Positions 35,435 to 44,469 of a stretch of DNA of 64,000 nucleotides are shown piece after piece. The notes below the pieces were generated by a model. That model had not been told where the DNA came from. It saw only the letters and a list, made by a program, of their open reading frames with translations, and made no database searches. The DNA lies in the NCBI GenBank assembly GCA_013298665.1, contig JAAFIK010000005.1:92895-156894 (forward strand), written 5' to 3'. Position 1 is the stretch's first letter, and each line of letters starts with the position of its first letter. Made by a program: the position numbers and the translations under genes. The stretch comes from Chitinophagales bacterium. Lineage in GTDB: Bacteria > Bacteroidota > Bacteroidia > Chitinophagales > Chitinophagaceae.

Positions 35435-35818
35435 ATGAACGTTGACAAAGAGGTAAACTCATTTTTTTTGCAGTATGACAACCATGTTCATACCAACGCT
35501 TTAAAGCTTCGTGAAATGCTGCTCTCCAACCTCCCCGGCATTATCGAGCAGATTGATGCTTCTGCAAAAATGGTTGCTTATTGTTACGGGCAAAAATATT
35601 CTGCGCTGATTTGTGTAATTATCCCTTCCAAAAAAGGCTTAAAACTTGGCTTCAACAGGGGAGCCGAATTACCCGACCCGGATAATTTACTTGAAGGAGC
35701 AGGAAAGATATCCCGCTACGTTCAAATCAGAACAAGTGAACAAATTTCATCGGTACAGATGAAAAGATTAATAGAAAGTGCATCAGCGCTCTACAAACAA
35801 AATCAACAACAAAAATGA
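35435..35818 (+). CDS. DUF1801-domain protein
   Basis: The 127-residue protein shows the DUF1801/YdhG-like pattern: N-terminal helices containing LKLREMLLSNLPGIIEQIDASAKMVAY, then a strand-rich core with GQKYSALICVIIPSKKGLKLGF and a helical end. The fold is cystathionine-synthase-like and function is unknown. It lies 41 bp after the VOC gene, and its last codons overlap the DUF4287 gene by ATGA, indicating translational coupling. Confidence 0.82.
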   Translation: MNVDKEVNSFFLQYDNHVHTNALKLREMLLSNLPGIIEQIDASAKMVAYCYGQKYSALICVIIPSKKGLKLGFNRGAELPDPDNLLEGAGKISRYVQIRTSEQISSVQMKRLIESASALYKQNQQQK

Positions 35819-36021
35819 AACAGCATTACTGGGATGTATCTGACGAACAAGTCGTTGAGAAAACAGGAAAAAATATTTCTGCATGGGCGAAAATTCTTGA
35901 CAAATTCAATGCGTCTGAAAAGAAATCCAATGATGTGGTGGCCTACTTACAGGAAGAATACCATGTGCCCAGGTATTGGGCAAGAACGCTGACGACGCAT
36001 TACCTGAAACAGAAAAATTAA
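35815..36021 (+). CDS. DUF4287-domain small protein
   Basis: The 68-residue protein (MKQHYWDVSDEQVVEKTGKN...) carries the DUF4287 pattern: TGKNISAWAKILDKFNA, then KSNDVVAYLQEEYHVPRYWARTLTTHYL. It overlaps the DUF1801 gene by four bases. The two domains occur fused or adjacent in other bacteria, so they probably act together. Function is unknown. From 36022 to 36234 I see no gene. Confidence 0.8.
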   Translation: MKQHYWDVSDEQVVEKTGKNISAWAKILDKFNASEKKSNDVVAYLQEEYHVPRYWARTLTTHYLKQKN

Positions 36022-36234
36022 TGCCGCAACAACTGTCCCTAACATCGTTTTGTATAAGTGTACCCGGCCATTGGAGCAATCAGCAGCGGTAACATGCAGG
36101 CAGACAGGTAAAACATGCCTCCCGGATTTGTTGGCATACCAATAAATTTTTCTACATTTAACGATAGTTTATCATGATTTCATGCCCGCTTTTGCCGAAA
36201 TGACAATCCACAAAACAATAAAAGCATAAATTCC

Positions 36235-36687
36235 ATGCGCATCCTCACGCGAACAAACGCCGGCGACCATAATTTCCGGATGCTCGTTAAGGCTTTGGAT
36301 CTTGACCTGCAGATACGCGATGGTGATGAGCATGCGTTTTATGCAGCTTTGAATACAACTGATACGATACGTCATGTTATCGTAGCGTATGAAGGGGATG
36401 AACCGGTGGGTTGTGGTGCGGTACGGCCATATTCGGCGAATACCATGGAGGTAAAACGGATGTATGTAGTGCCGGAGCAACGGGGCCGGGGTATTGCTTC
36501 AGCCGTGCTGGCGGCATTGGAAGACTGGTGCCGGGAACTTCAGTTTGGCCGCTGTATCCTGGAGACGGGTGAAAACCAACCGGAAGCGATTGCACTCTAT
36601 ACCAGGCGCCGGTACCGGAGGATCCCCAATTTCGGAAAATATGCCGGGGTAGCGAATAGTGTATGTTTTGAGAAGCTGCTGGGGTGA
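36235..36687 (+). CDS. GNAT-family N-acetyltransferase
   Basis: The 150-residue protein has the GNAT fold: a strand with IRHVIVAYEGDEPVGCGAVRPY, then the acetyl-CoA-binding motif EVKRMYVVPEQRGRGIASAVLAALEDW (Q/R-x-x-G-x-G/A), and RCILETGENQPEAIALYTRRRYRRI at the end. The acceptor is unknown. The gene has higher GC than the cassette cargo to its left and resembles chromosomal codon use. Confidence 0.9.
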   Translation: MRILTRTNAGDHNFRMLVKALDLDLQIRDGDEHAFYAALNTTDTIRHVIVAYEGDEPVGCGAVRPYSANTMEVKRMYVVPEQRGRGIASAVLAALEDWCRELQFGRCILETGENQPEAIALYTRRRYRRIPNFGKYAGVANSVCFEKLLG

Positions 36688-36753
36688 TGCGGTTACGGGG
36701 GGATGTGTGGGGTATTACAATACGAGTTACCTGAAATTGCTTATTTTTGAATA

Positions 36754-36981
36754 ATGCAAGTACAAGTAGATATCGAATACGAGCAATTGCTTAAAATTGT
36801 TAAAGACCTGCCTGCAGGAAAATTAAGACAATTAAAAGCAGCGATTGAGCAGGCATCTGTGCCCAAAAAAACCGCATCAACTCTGGAAGACTTGCTCTTA
36901 AATGGGCCGGTAGCCACAAAAAAGCAGTTAGAAAAGATTATGTTGAACAGAAAAAGCATTACTGAATGGCGAGTAAAGTAA
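36754..36981 (+). CDS. Antitoxin of a VapBC-like pair
   Basis: The 75-residue protein (MQVQVDIEYEQLLKIVKDLP) is a small charged helical protein whose C-terminal half (ASTLEDLLLNGPVATKKQLEKI) resembles the toxin-wrapping tail of Bacteroidota antitoxins paired with PIN toxins. It has no clear DNA-binding domain of a known class. The following toxin gene overlaps it by 16 bp, which fixes the pair. Confidence 0.8.
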   Translation: MQVQVDIEYEQLLKIVKDLPAGKLRQLKAAIEQASVPKKTASTLEDLLLNGPVATKKQLEKIMLNRKSITEWRVK

Positions 36982-37355
36982 TTTTAGTTGACACCTCCAT
37001 TCTTATTGACTTTTACCGGAAAACTGATAAAACCAAAACAACCTGGATTGCCTTGGTCAGGAATGGTTTTGAATTTGCAATCTCTGTAATAACCAAGTAT
37101 GAAATTTATGCCGGTGCTACCGAGGCACAAATGTATTTCTGGAACAGTATTTTAGAACTTATTACAATCATTCCTTTTGATGAAGCTGCTGTAGGTAAGG
37201 CAGTGGAATTGAATACAACATTGAAACGTAAGCGCAAGCAAATCGATTTACCCGACCTCTTCATCGCATCAACCGCTCTTGCTCACCACCTGCCACTTGC
37301 TACATTGAACAGAAAACATTTTGAAAGAGTTGATGGGTTAGAAATTCTTGATTAA
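36966..37355 (+). CDS. PIN-domain ribonuclease toxin, VapC-like
   Basis: The 129-residue protein has the PIN residues in the expected order: Asp9 in ILVDTSILIDFY, Glu in TKYEIYAGA, and Asp residues in IDLPDLFIASTALAHHLPLATLNRKHF. VapC toxins cut specific RNAs, commonly initiator tRNA, and are blocked by the antitoxin encoded just upstream; the RNA target here is not known. The gene ends just before the promoter of the M32 carboxypeptidase gene. Confidence 0.9.
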   Translation: MASKVILVDTSILIDFYRKTDKTKTTWIALVRNGFEFAISVITKYEIYAGATEAQMYFWNSILELITIIPFDEAAVGKAVELNTTLKRKRKQIDLPDLFIASTALAHHLPLATLNRKHFERVDGLEILD

Positions 37356-37414
37356 AGCGTTTGCACGACTAAGTATTATCTCCTCTCCATTATCCCGAAC
37401 AAACAACTCCTCCG

Positions 37415-37422
37415 TACATTTG
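37415..37422 (+). promoter_or_regulatory. -7 box TACATTTG before the M32 gene
   Basis: A full match to TAnnTTTG, 16 bp before the ATG at 37438, supports that start over the in-frame ATG at 37348, which would fall inside the toxin gene. Confidence 0.55.
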
Positions 37423-37437
37423 TACCAAAATACTACC

Positions 37438-38934
37438 ATGTCCAGCCAATCACTATACGACGAATATACCCGGGTCATGCAGGAAGTGGCCGATATCCGC
37501 TATGCAGCGGCCGTATTGCAGTGGGACCAGGAAACTTATCTCCCGCCCAGGGGGGCAGAGATGCGCGGCCGCCAGTTGGCTACGCTCAGCGAACTGGCCC
37601 ACACACGCTTTACCAGCGAAGCCATGGGTAACCTCCTTGATGCACTGTCGGCTGCGGGAGGCCTCAACCCCGAACAGCAGGCCAACATCGCCCTCAGCCG
37701 TTATGATTATGACAAAAACAGAAAGCTACCGCCTGCTTTTGTACGCCAAACCAGTGAAGCGGTAAATGCCAGTTTCCACGCCTGGATAGAGGCGCGCAAG
37801 CAAAACAGCTTTGCCATTTTTGAACAACCGCTCGCCCGCATCATTGCCCTCAAGCAGCAGGAGGCCGATCTGCTCGGCTATACCACACATCCCTATGATG
37901 CCCTCATGAACGATTATGACCGGGGGCTGACGGTAGCGACCTGCGACAGCCTGTTTACCGCACTTAAACCCCAGCTCCTCGGCCTGCTGGGGCAAATACG
38001 CGAAAAAAACCAGATCGACGACTCTATTCTTTACCAGCACTGCGACAGGGATGCCCAATGGAAGTTTGGTCTCGAGCTGCTCAAACGCATGGGCTTTGAT
38101 ACGGATGCGGGCCGGCAGGACATCAGTGAACACCCTTTTACCACCAGTTTCAACAGCCGCGATGTACGGGTAACGACACGCATCAATGAAACGGATTTCG
38201 CCAATATGACCTGGAGTTGTATCCATGAAGGGGGACACGCGCTCTATGAGCAGGGACTACCTTATGGTGCCTATGGGCTGCCCCTTGGTGAGGCCTGCAG
38301 CTACAGTATGCACGAAAGCCAGAGCCGCCTCTGGGAAAACAATATCGGCCGGGCTCTACCCTTCTGGCAACACAATTTTTCGCTTGTTCAAACGTTTTTC
38401 CCCGAACAACTGGGCGGCATTACGGTTGAGCAGTTCTATAAAGTCATCAATAAAGTACAGCCGGGGCTGATCCGGACAGAGGCAGATGAACTGACCTATC
38501 ATTTTCACATCATGATACGGTACGGCATCGAAAAGCAATTGATTGATGGTACTTTGTCTGCCAAAGACATACCCGCCTGCTGGAACGATTGCTATCAGCA
38601 ATACCTGGGGGTAACGGTACCTGACGACCGCCAGGGTTGTCTGCAGGATGTACACTGGAGCCACGGCAGTTTTGGGTATTTTCCCACATACAGCATTGGC
38701 AGTTTATATGCCGCACAGTTGTATGCAGCACTTCGGGCAGAAAACGCGTCTGTAGAAGAGGAGATTGCCCGCGGCAATAACCATCGCCTGCTGGAATGGC
38801 TGCGACAACACATTCACCAGTACGGCCGGTTGCACACGTCGGAAGCGCTCTGTACCCTGGCAACGGGAAAACCATTAGACAGCGCTTATTTCATTGATTA
38901 TGCCACAAAAAAATACAATAACGTCTATCTTTGA
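37438..38934 (+). CDS. M32-family (thermostable carboxypeptidase Taq-like) metallocarboxypeptidase
   Basis: The 498-residue protein has the zinc motif HEGGH (His263, Glu264, His267) in WSCIHEGGHALYEQGLP, plus the family signatures AAVLQWDQETYLPPRGAEMRG near the start, HPFTTSFNSRDVRVTTR, SMHESQSRLWEN and the late GSFGYFPTYSIGSLYAAQ. Family members are cytoplasmic carboxypeptidases that remove C-terminal residues. Length is normal. It is a core-type gene that marks the right side of the accessory region. Confidence 0.95.
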   Translation: MSSQSLYDEYTRVMQEVADIRYAAAVLQWDQETYLPPRGAEMRGRQLATLSELAHTRFTSEAMGNLLDALSAAGGLNPEQQANIALSRYDYDKNRKLPPAFVRQTSEAVNASFHAWIEARKQNSFAIFEQPLARIIALKQQEADLLGYTTHPYDALMNDYDRGLTVATCDSLFTALKPQLLGLLGQIREKNQIDDSILYQHCDRDAQWKFGLELLKRMGFDTDAGRQDISEHPFTTSFNSRDVRVTTRINETDFANMTWSCIHEGGHALYEQGLPYGAYGLPLGEACSYSMHESQSRLWENNIGRALPFWQHNFSLVQTFFPEQLGGITVEQFYKVINKVQPGLIRTEADELTYHFHIMIRYGIEKQLIDGTLSAKDIPACWNDCYQQYLGVTVPDDRQGCLQDVHWSHGSFGYFPTYSIGSLYAAQLYAALRAENASVEEEIARGNNHRLLEWLRQHIHQYGRLHTSEALCTLATGKPLDSAYFIDYATKKYNNVYL

Positions 38935-38968
38935 CCGGTTGACGAACAATCCAAAAAGCTTATATAAA

Positions 38969-39406
38969 ATGAGAATAATCATTGCTTTGCTTTGCGCGGC
39001 CTTCCTGCTTCTGGGTGGTTGTAAAAAAAATCCGATCAATGCCATCAGCGAGGATCTGCTGCAGCAATACTTTGAAACCAATATCCTCAATAAAGATTTT
39101 ACGGTACGCCTGGCCACTGATAACGGCAGCACACTTACCCCGCAATACAGCGGCTATCTCTTCAAACTGGTTAAAACAACGTTGTACAATGGGCCCATGA
39201 CCGCGGTTAAAAATGGCACTACTTATACGGGTACCTGGAGCTGCAACGATGATTACAGTAAATTGGTCATCACACTCCCGGCCAGCCCGGCAGAATTTGG
39301 TTTCCTCAACCGCGAATGGAAGTTTACCAAAAAGGCGGTTCCCATAATGGAACTGGCACCCTGGGGCAGTCTTGAGCCCAAAGTACTTCATATGGAACGG
39401 CAATAA
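38969..39406 (+). CDS. Small lipoprotein of unknown function
   Basis: The start at 38969 gives a lipoprotein signal (MRIIIALLCAAFLLLGGC, Cys18); the in-frame ATG at 38894 lies inside the M32 gene. The remaining 127 residues form a beta-rich domain (NKDFTVRLATDNGSTLTPQYSGYLFKLV, GTWSCNDDYSKLVITLP) that looks like a lipocalin-like or small beta-barrel lipoprotein of the kind seen in Chitinophagaceae. Function unknown. Confidence 0.8.
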   Translation: MRIIIALLCAAFLLLGGCKKNPINAISEDLLQQYFETNILNKDFTVRLATDNGSTLTPQYSGYLFKLVKTTLYNGPMTAVKNGTTYTGTWSCNDDYSKLVITLPASPAEFGFLNREWKFTKKAVPIMELAPWGSLEPKVLHMERQ

Positions 39407-39559
39407 CACCGGCAAACCGGTGGGCTTTACGGAAACAGCACATTTAATGGAAAGATTATGCCCTCTGGCACAATTTTTTCTTTAAAAGAATGTTAATATT
39501 GATAGGGTATTGATACGCCCGATCCACATATTCATAAAAAACTAAAGCCCCCCAAACCT

Positions 39560-42500
39560 ATGACAGCAATCAACAAGGCCAAGGCCTGCTGTCTCTCAAT
39601 GGTATTCCTCATTGCCGGCTTCCTGGCGGAAGCTCAGCCCGTAGCCAATTTCACCGCTTCCCCGCTTTCAGGTTGTCCCCCGCTTGTTGTACAGTTTACC
39701 GACCAGAGTACGGGTACACCCACCCAGTGGAAATGGGATCTTGGCAATGGCACCATTTCTTTCCTGCAAAACCCCGCGGTTACCTACTTCAATCCTGGCC
39801 AATATACCGTCAAACTGGTGGTGCGCAACTCCCAGGGGGCAGATTCTGTGGTTAAAAGCCAGTTTATTACGATCAATGCAGCGCCTGTTGTGGCTTTTGC
39901 GGCTTCTCCCACCACGGGGTGCTATCCCCTGCCGGTACAGTTTACCGACCAGAGCAGTCCCGGCAGCGGTACCGTTACCAGTTGGGAGTGGGATTTTGGA
40001 GATGGCACCAGCGCCACCACACCCAGTCCCGCACATACTTACCTGGCTTCAGGCAATTACAATGTAACGCTGCGGATCAAAAACAGCAACGGTTGTATCA
40101 AATCATTAACCAAAACGCAGTACATACAGATCAACAATGGTGTTACGGCCAATTTTACCAACAGCATCCCCAACAGTTGTAACCCGCCGGCCATCATCAA
40201 TTTCCAGAACCTTTCTACGGGTACCGGTACGCTCAGTTATCAATGGAGCTTTGGTGATGGCGGGGTATCTACCCTGGCTAATCCCGTACATGCGTACAAC
40301 AATACGGGCAGCTATACGGTTACGCTTATCGTAACCAATGCCACGGGGTGCAGGGATACGATTGTCCGTACCAACGCAATTACCATCGGTAGTGTATCTG
40401 GTGCATTTACCTCCCCGGATAATGTTTGTGCGGGTGTACCAATCAGTTTTACCAATACATCCAGCCCTGCACCTGCCTCCGCCACCTGGTACTTTGGCGA
40501 TGGCACAACGCTGAATAGTGTGAATGCGGTAAAGGTATATACCTCCCCGGGCACCTATACGGTAAAGATGGTAGCCGGTTTTGGCGCCTGCACCGACTCT
40601 GCTTTCAAAACGATAACGGTGCTTGACAAGCCCGCAGCAGCCTTCAGCGCACCGGTAAGGAATGCGTGTAAAGCCCCTTTTACCGCAAACTTCAGCAACA
40701 ACAGTACGGGCGGAGTATCCTATGCCTGGGACTTTGGCGATGGCAATACCAGTACTGCCACTGCCCCTTCACATACGTATACGGCCAACGGCAGTTATGC
40801 GGTAACCCTCATTGTAACCAATGCAGGCGGTTGTTCCGATACGGTAAAAGTATTATCCTACATCAATATTGCACCACCAACTGTTGCGCTCAACAATCTG
40901 CCTGCGAGCGGTTGTGCACCTCTTACCCGGCAATTTACGGCCACCACCACCAGTGCCGATGGCATTACGGGCTATGCCTGGGATTTTGGAGATGGCGCCA
41001 CCAGTACAGCGGTTAGTCCTGTACATACGTACACTACCCCCGGCGATTATACGGTTACCCTTGTGATTACCACTGCGGGTGGCTGTACTGATACGGCAAG
41101 GATGGTAAACGCGGTAAATATTGGTGTAAAGCCCGCGGCTGCTTTCAGTGCCACCCCCCGGAATACCTGTGCCAAAAACCCGGTCAATTTCACCGATCTC
41201 TCCACCGGCAATATCACCCAATGGTTGTGGACATTTGGCGACGGCTCTACATCTACTGCCCAGAACCCCAATCACGAATACCAGGATACGGGCTATTTTG
41301 ATGTGCAACTCATTGTGTGGAACAACGGCTGCCCGGATACAATCAAATTCAATAATTACATTTATATACAGCCGCCTATTGCCCGCTTTGCGAAAAACTT
41401 TACTTGCGGCAATCCCAGGACCTTTACGTTTACCGACCAGTCTGTAGGCGCGGATGAGTGGCTCTGGAACTTTGGCGATGGCACCACATCCACACAGCAA
41501 AACCCCGTACACACTTATGCGGATACGGGTAACTATGTCATTACGCTTACCGTAATCAACCGTGCGACGGGCTGTGACCACCGGACTTCCCAGGCCATCA
41601 GGATCGTAAATGAAAAGGCCAACTTTACGGCTTCCGATACGGTGATCTGTAAGGGCAGTACGGTTACGTTTACCGCTATCGGCAATACGCCGGTAAATAT
41701 TTCCGCCTATGCCTGGGATTATGGTGATGGCAATACCGGTACCGGGGCATCCGGGGCACATACCTACTTTGCAGCGGGTACCTATACGGTACGGCTGATC
41801 ATTACCGATGTTTCCGGTTGTACCGACACGCTCACCAAACCTTTGTACATCAGGGTAAACGGTCCTACTGCTTCTTTTGCACCATCCATCCCCGGTAGTT
41901 GCCTCAACACGGCAATTACGTTTCTCGATAATTCCACCAATGATGGTCAGCACCCCATACAAACCTGGATATGGCAGTATGGCGATGGCCTCAGCGATAC
42001 GCTTACCGGAGGACCATTTCAGCATATGTATGCCGGTCCCGGTATCTATACCGTGAGTTTAAAAGTAATCGACAGCAAGGGATGTGTGGACAGCAATGCC
42101 ATCGGCAGCGCCCTCATCATCTCCAAGCCGGTAGCCGACTTTGTAACGCCGGACACACTCTCCTGCCCGAACAGACCGATCAACTTTGTGAGCCAGTCCA
42201 CCGGGCCTGGCCTCAACTATACCTGGTTTTTTGGCGATGGTGCAACAGCCACGGGAGCCAACCCCACGCACAACTATACTGCGGATGGCTTATATACAGT
42301 CAAACTCCTGATCACCGATCAGTATGGCTGTACCGACTCCATCAGCAAACCGGCTTATGTAAAAATCATTACCCCGATTGCGGCTTTCAGCATGAGTGAT
42401 TCACTGAGTACCTGTCCGCCAATGGTGGTACAGTTTACCAATACCTCCACCATCAGCAATACAATCAACTGGGATTTCGGGGATGGTACTTCCGCACAAG

Positions 42501-44359
42501 TGGCCAATCCCTCACACTTCTATTCTTATCCCGGTGTGTTTACGGTTACGCTTACGGTTACGGGGCCGGGCGGTTGTGCAGATACCAAACAGAAAGTGGT
42601 AGAGGTGCGCGGACCAAGGGGTACGTTTACCTACACGCCGCTGACTGGCTGCAATCCACTCACGATCAATTTCAACGCGTCCACCACGGACAGGCTTTCC
42701 TTTATCTGGGATTTTAATGATGGTACCACCATACCCACCCCCGACTCCGTCATTGCGCATACCTATACCAATCCGGGTGTGTATGTGCCGAAGATGATTC
42801 TTGTGGATGCCGCAGGGTGCCAGGTACCCATCACCGGTATTGATACCATACGTGTGAATGGGGTGGATGCCAGATTCAATATGAATACCTTTACCATTTG
42901 CGATGCGGGCTTCATCAACTTCAGGGACTCCTCAACCAGTAACGATGTAATTGTGGGGTACGACTGGACTTTTGGCGATGGCGTACAATCCTCCGACCAG
43001 CACCCCACGCATTATTACGCCACAACGGGTACCTACTATCCCCGGTTGATCGTAACCACACAAACGGGCTGCAGGGACACGGCAATACTGCCTGCACCCA
43101 TAAAAATTGCCGCTTCTCCGCAAGCGGGTATACAACAAACCCCCAGTGGTTGTGCCCCCCTCACGGTTACGTACAACGCCAGTCTGCTGGTGGCAGATAC
43201 CTCCGCCATGCAATGGCAATGGAATTTTGGCAATGGCAATACCGGTACGGGTCAAAATCCTGCCCCGCAACTGTATACCAATCCGGCCATTTATACCACA
43301 CAGCTCATCGCCATCAGCAGCAGTGGCTGTCGTGATACAGTGACGCAGGCGGTGGAAGCCTTCCGGGTACCTGTTGTAGATGCAGGTAAGGACACCCTGA
43401 TCTGTCAACACACCGGTATCAATATTACCGCTACAGGGGCAGACAGTTATAGCTGGTCGCCCGCAAGCGGACTCAGTTGTACCAATTGTGCAAGTCCGGT
43501 TGCCACACCCGACTCTTTAACCAATTACATCGTACTCGGCAGCACTGCACAGGGTTGCAAAGACACAGATACGGTACAGGTACGGGTAAAATATCCTTTT
43601 GTCATGAATGCCAGCCGGGGTGATACGCTGTGTACGGGTGAATCGGCACAACTCTTTGCCAATGGTGCCTACCGGTACACCTGGACACCCGCAACGGGAC
43701 TGAGCAATCCCAATATCCCCAACCCTGTTGCCAGGCCCTCACAAACGACTACCTATATGGTGATCGGTACAGATGACAGGGGCTGTTTCAGGGATACCTC
43801 GCTGGTGCCCATCAAGGTTTACCCGATACCAACAGTGGATGCAGGAGCGGATAAAACCATCAATGCCGGGCAAAGTATTGACCTTATACCCGTGCTTTCG
43901 CCAGATGTCAGCAGCGTAAACTGGACACCCACAACCGGCATCTTCCGCACCAACTACCCTGCTATAACGGTAAAGCCCAAAGAAACCACCGAGTATATGG
44001 TTGAAGTACGCAATGCGGGTGGCTGTACCTCGCGCGACAGGGTTACTGTATTTGTAGTCTGCAATGGAGCCAATGTATATATACCCAACACTTTCTCGCC
44101 CAACGGCGATGGTGCCAACGATGTTTTCTTTCCGAGGGGCAACGGCCTCTTCAGCATCAAAACGCTGCGTATCTTCAGCCGCTGGGGTGAAGTGGTGTTT
44201 GAAAAAAACAATTTCAACCCTAACGATGCCGGCAGCGGATGGGACGGTACTTTTAAAGGGGTGAAGCTCACCCCCGATGTATACGTGTATACTTTAGACA
44301 TTGTATGCGACAACAGTGCCATACTCACCTTTAAGGGTAACGTGGCGCTTATTCTTTAG
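39560..44359 (+). CDS. Giant PKD-repeat surface protein with T9SS type B (CHU_C) sorting domain
   Basis: The 1599-residue protein has a signal peptide (to about residue 25), then fifteen PKD domains, each marked by a W-x-FGDG-like motif (WDLGNGT, WDFGDGT, WSFGDGG, WYFGDGT and so on, the last WNFGNGN). Three SprB/Ig-like repeats with YSWSPASGL-type motifs follow, and then the gliding-motility C-terminal domain (VYIPNTFSPNGDGANDVFFP, LRIFSRWGEVVFEKNN, GWDGTFKGVKLTPDVYVYTL). The protein is exported through the Sec pathway and then T9SS and displayed at the cell surface, likely as an adhesin or stalk. A terminator follows at 44381. Confidence 0.93.
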   Translation: MTAINKAKACCLSMVFLIAGFLAEAQPVANFTASPLSGCPPLVVQFTDQSTGTPTQWKWDLGNGTISFLQNPAVTYFNPGQYTVKLVVRNSQGADSVVKSQFITINAAPVVAFAASPTTGCYPLPVQFTDQSSPGSGTVTSWEWDFGDGTSATTPSPAHTYLASGNYNVTLRIKNSNGCIKSLTKTQYIQINNGVTANFTNSIPNSCNPPAIINFQNLSTGTGTLSYQWSFGDGGVSTLANPVHAYNNTGSYTVTLIVTNATGCRDTIVRTNAITIGSVSGAFTSPDNVCAGVPISFTNTSSPAPASATWYFGDGTTLNSVNAVKVYTSPGTYTVKMVAGFGACTDSAFKTITVLDKPAAAFSAPVRNACKAPFTANFSNNSTGGVSYAWDFGDGNTSTATAPSHTYTANGSYAVTLIVTNAGGCSDTVKVLSYINIAPPTVALNNLPASGCAPLTRQFTATTTSADGITGYAWDFGDGATSTAVSPVHTYTTPGDYTVTLVITTAGGCTDTARMVNAVNIGVKPAAAFSATPRNTCAKNPVNFTDLSTGNITQWLWTFGDGSTSTAQNPNHEYQDTGYFDVQLIVWNNGCPDTIKFNNYIYIQPPIARFAKNFTCGNPRTFTFTDQSVGADEWLWNFGDGTTSTQQNPVHTYADTGNYVITLTVINRATGCDHRTSQAIRIVNEKANFTASDTVICKGSTVTFTAIGNTPVNISAYAWDYGDGNTGTGASGAHTYFAAGTYTVRLIITDVSGCTDTLTKPLYIRVNGPTASFAPSIPGSCLNTAITFLDNSTNDGQHPIQTWIWQYGDGLSDTLTGGPFQHMYAGPGIYTVSLKVIDSKGCVDSNAIGSALIISKPVADFVTPDTLSCPNRPINFVSQSTGPGLNYTWFFGDGATATGANPTHNYTADGLYTVKLLITDQYGCTDSISKPAYVKIITPIAAFSMSDSLSTCPPMVVQFTNTSTISNTINWDFGDGTSAQVANPSHFYSYPGVFTVTLTVTGPGGCADTKQKVVEVRGPRGTFTYTPLTGCNPLTINFNASTTDRLSFIWDFNDGTTIPTPDSVIAHTYTNPGVYVPKMILVDAAGCQVPITGIDTIRVNGVDARFNMNTFTICDAGFINFRDSSTSNDVIVGYDWTFGDGVQSSDQHPTHYYATTGTYYPRLIVTTQTGCRDTAILPAPIKIAASPQAGIQQTPSGCAPLTVTYNASLLVADTSAMQWQWNFGNGNTGTGQNPAPQLYTNPAIYTTQLIAISSSGCRDTVTQAVEAFRVPVVDAGKDTLICQHTGINITATGADSYSWSPASGLSCTNCASPVATPDSLTNYIVLGSTAQGCKDTDTVQVRVKYPFVMNASRGDTLCTGESAQLFANGAYRYTWTPATGLSNPNIPNPVARPSQTTTYMVIGTDDRGCFRDTSLVPIKVYPIPTVDAGADKTINAGQSIDLIPVLSPDVSSVNWTPTTGIFRTNYPAITVKPKETTEYMVEVRNAGGCTSRDRVTVFVVCNGANVYIPNTFSPNGDGANDVFFPRGNGLFSIKTLRIFSRWGEVVFEKNNFNPNDAGSGWDGTFKGVKLTPDVYVYTLDIVCDNSAILTFKGNVALIL

Positions 44360-44380
44360 GCTTTGGTTTTTTAACGATAA

Positions 44381-44410
44381 GGAGCCTGCCGGAAGGGGGC
44401 TCTTTTCTTT
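44381..44410 (+). terminator. Probable terminator after the PKD protein gene
   Basis: The inverted repeat GAGCC / GGCTC with a 13-nt loop is followed by TTTTCTTTT, about 22 bp after the stop codon. Confidence 0.65.
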
Positions 44411-44469
44411 TGCCCCTACGTTAAATCCCACGCAACTTTTGTATCTTTCAACCCAGCAATATTTTTGAT

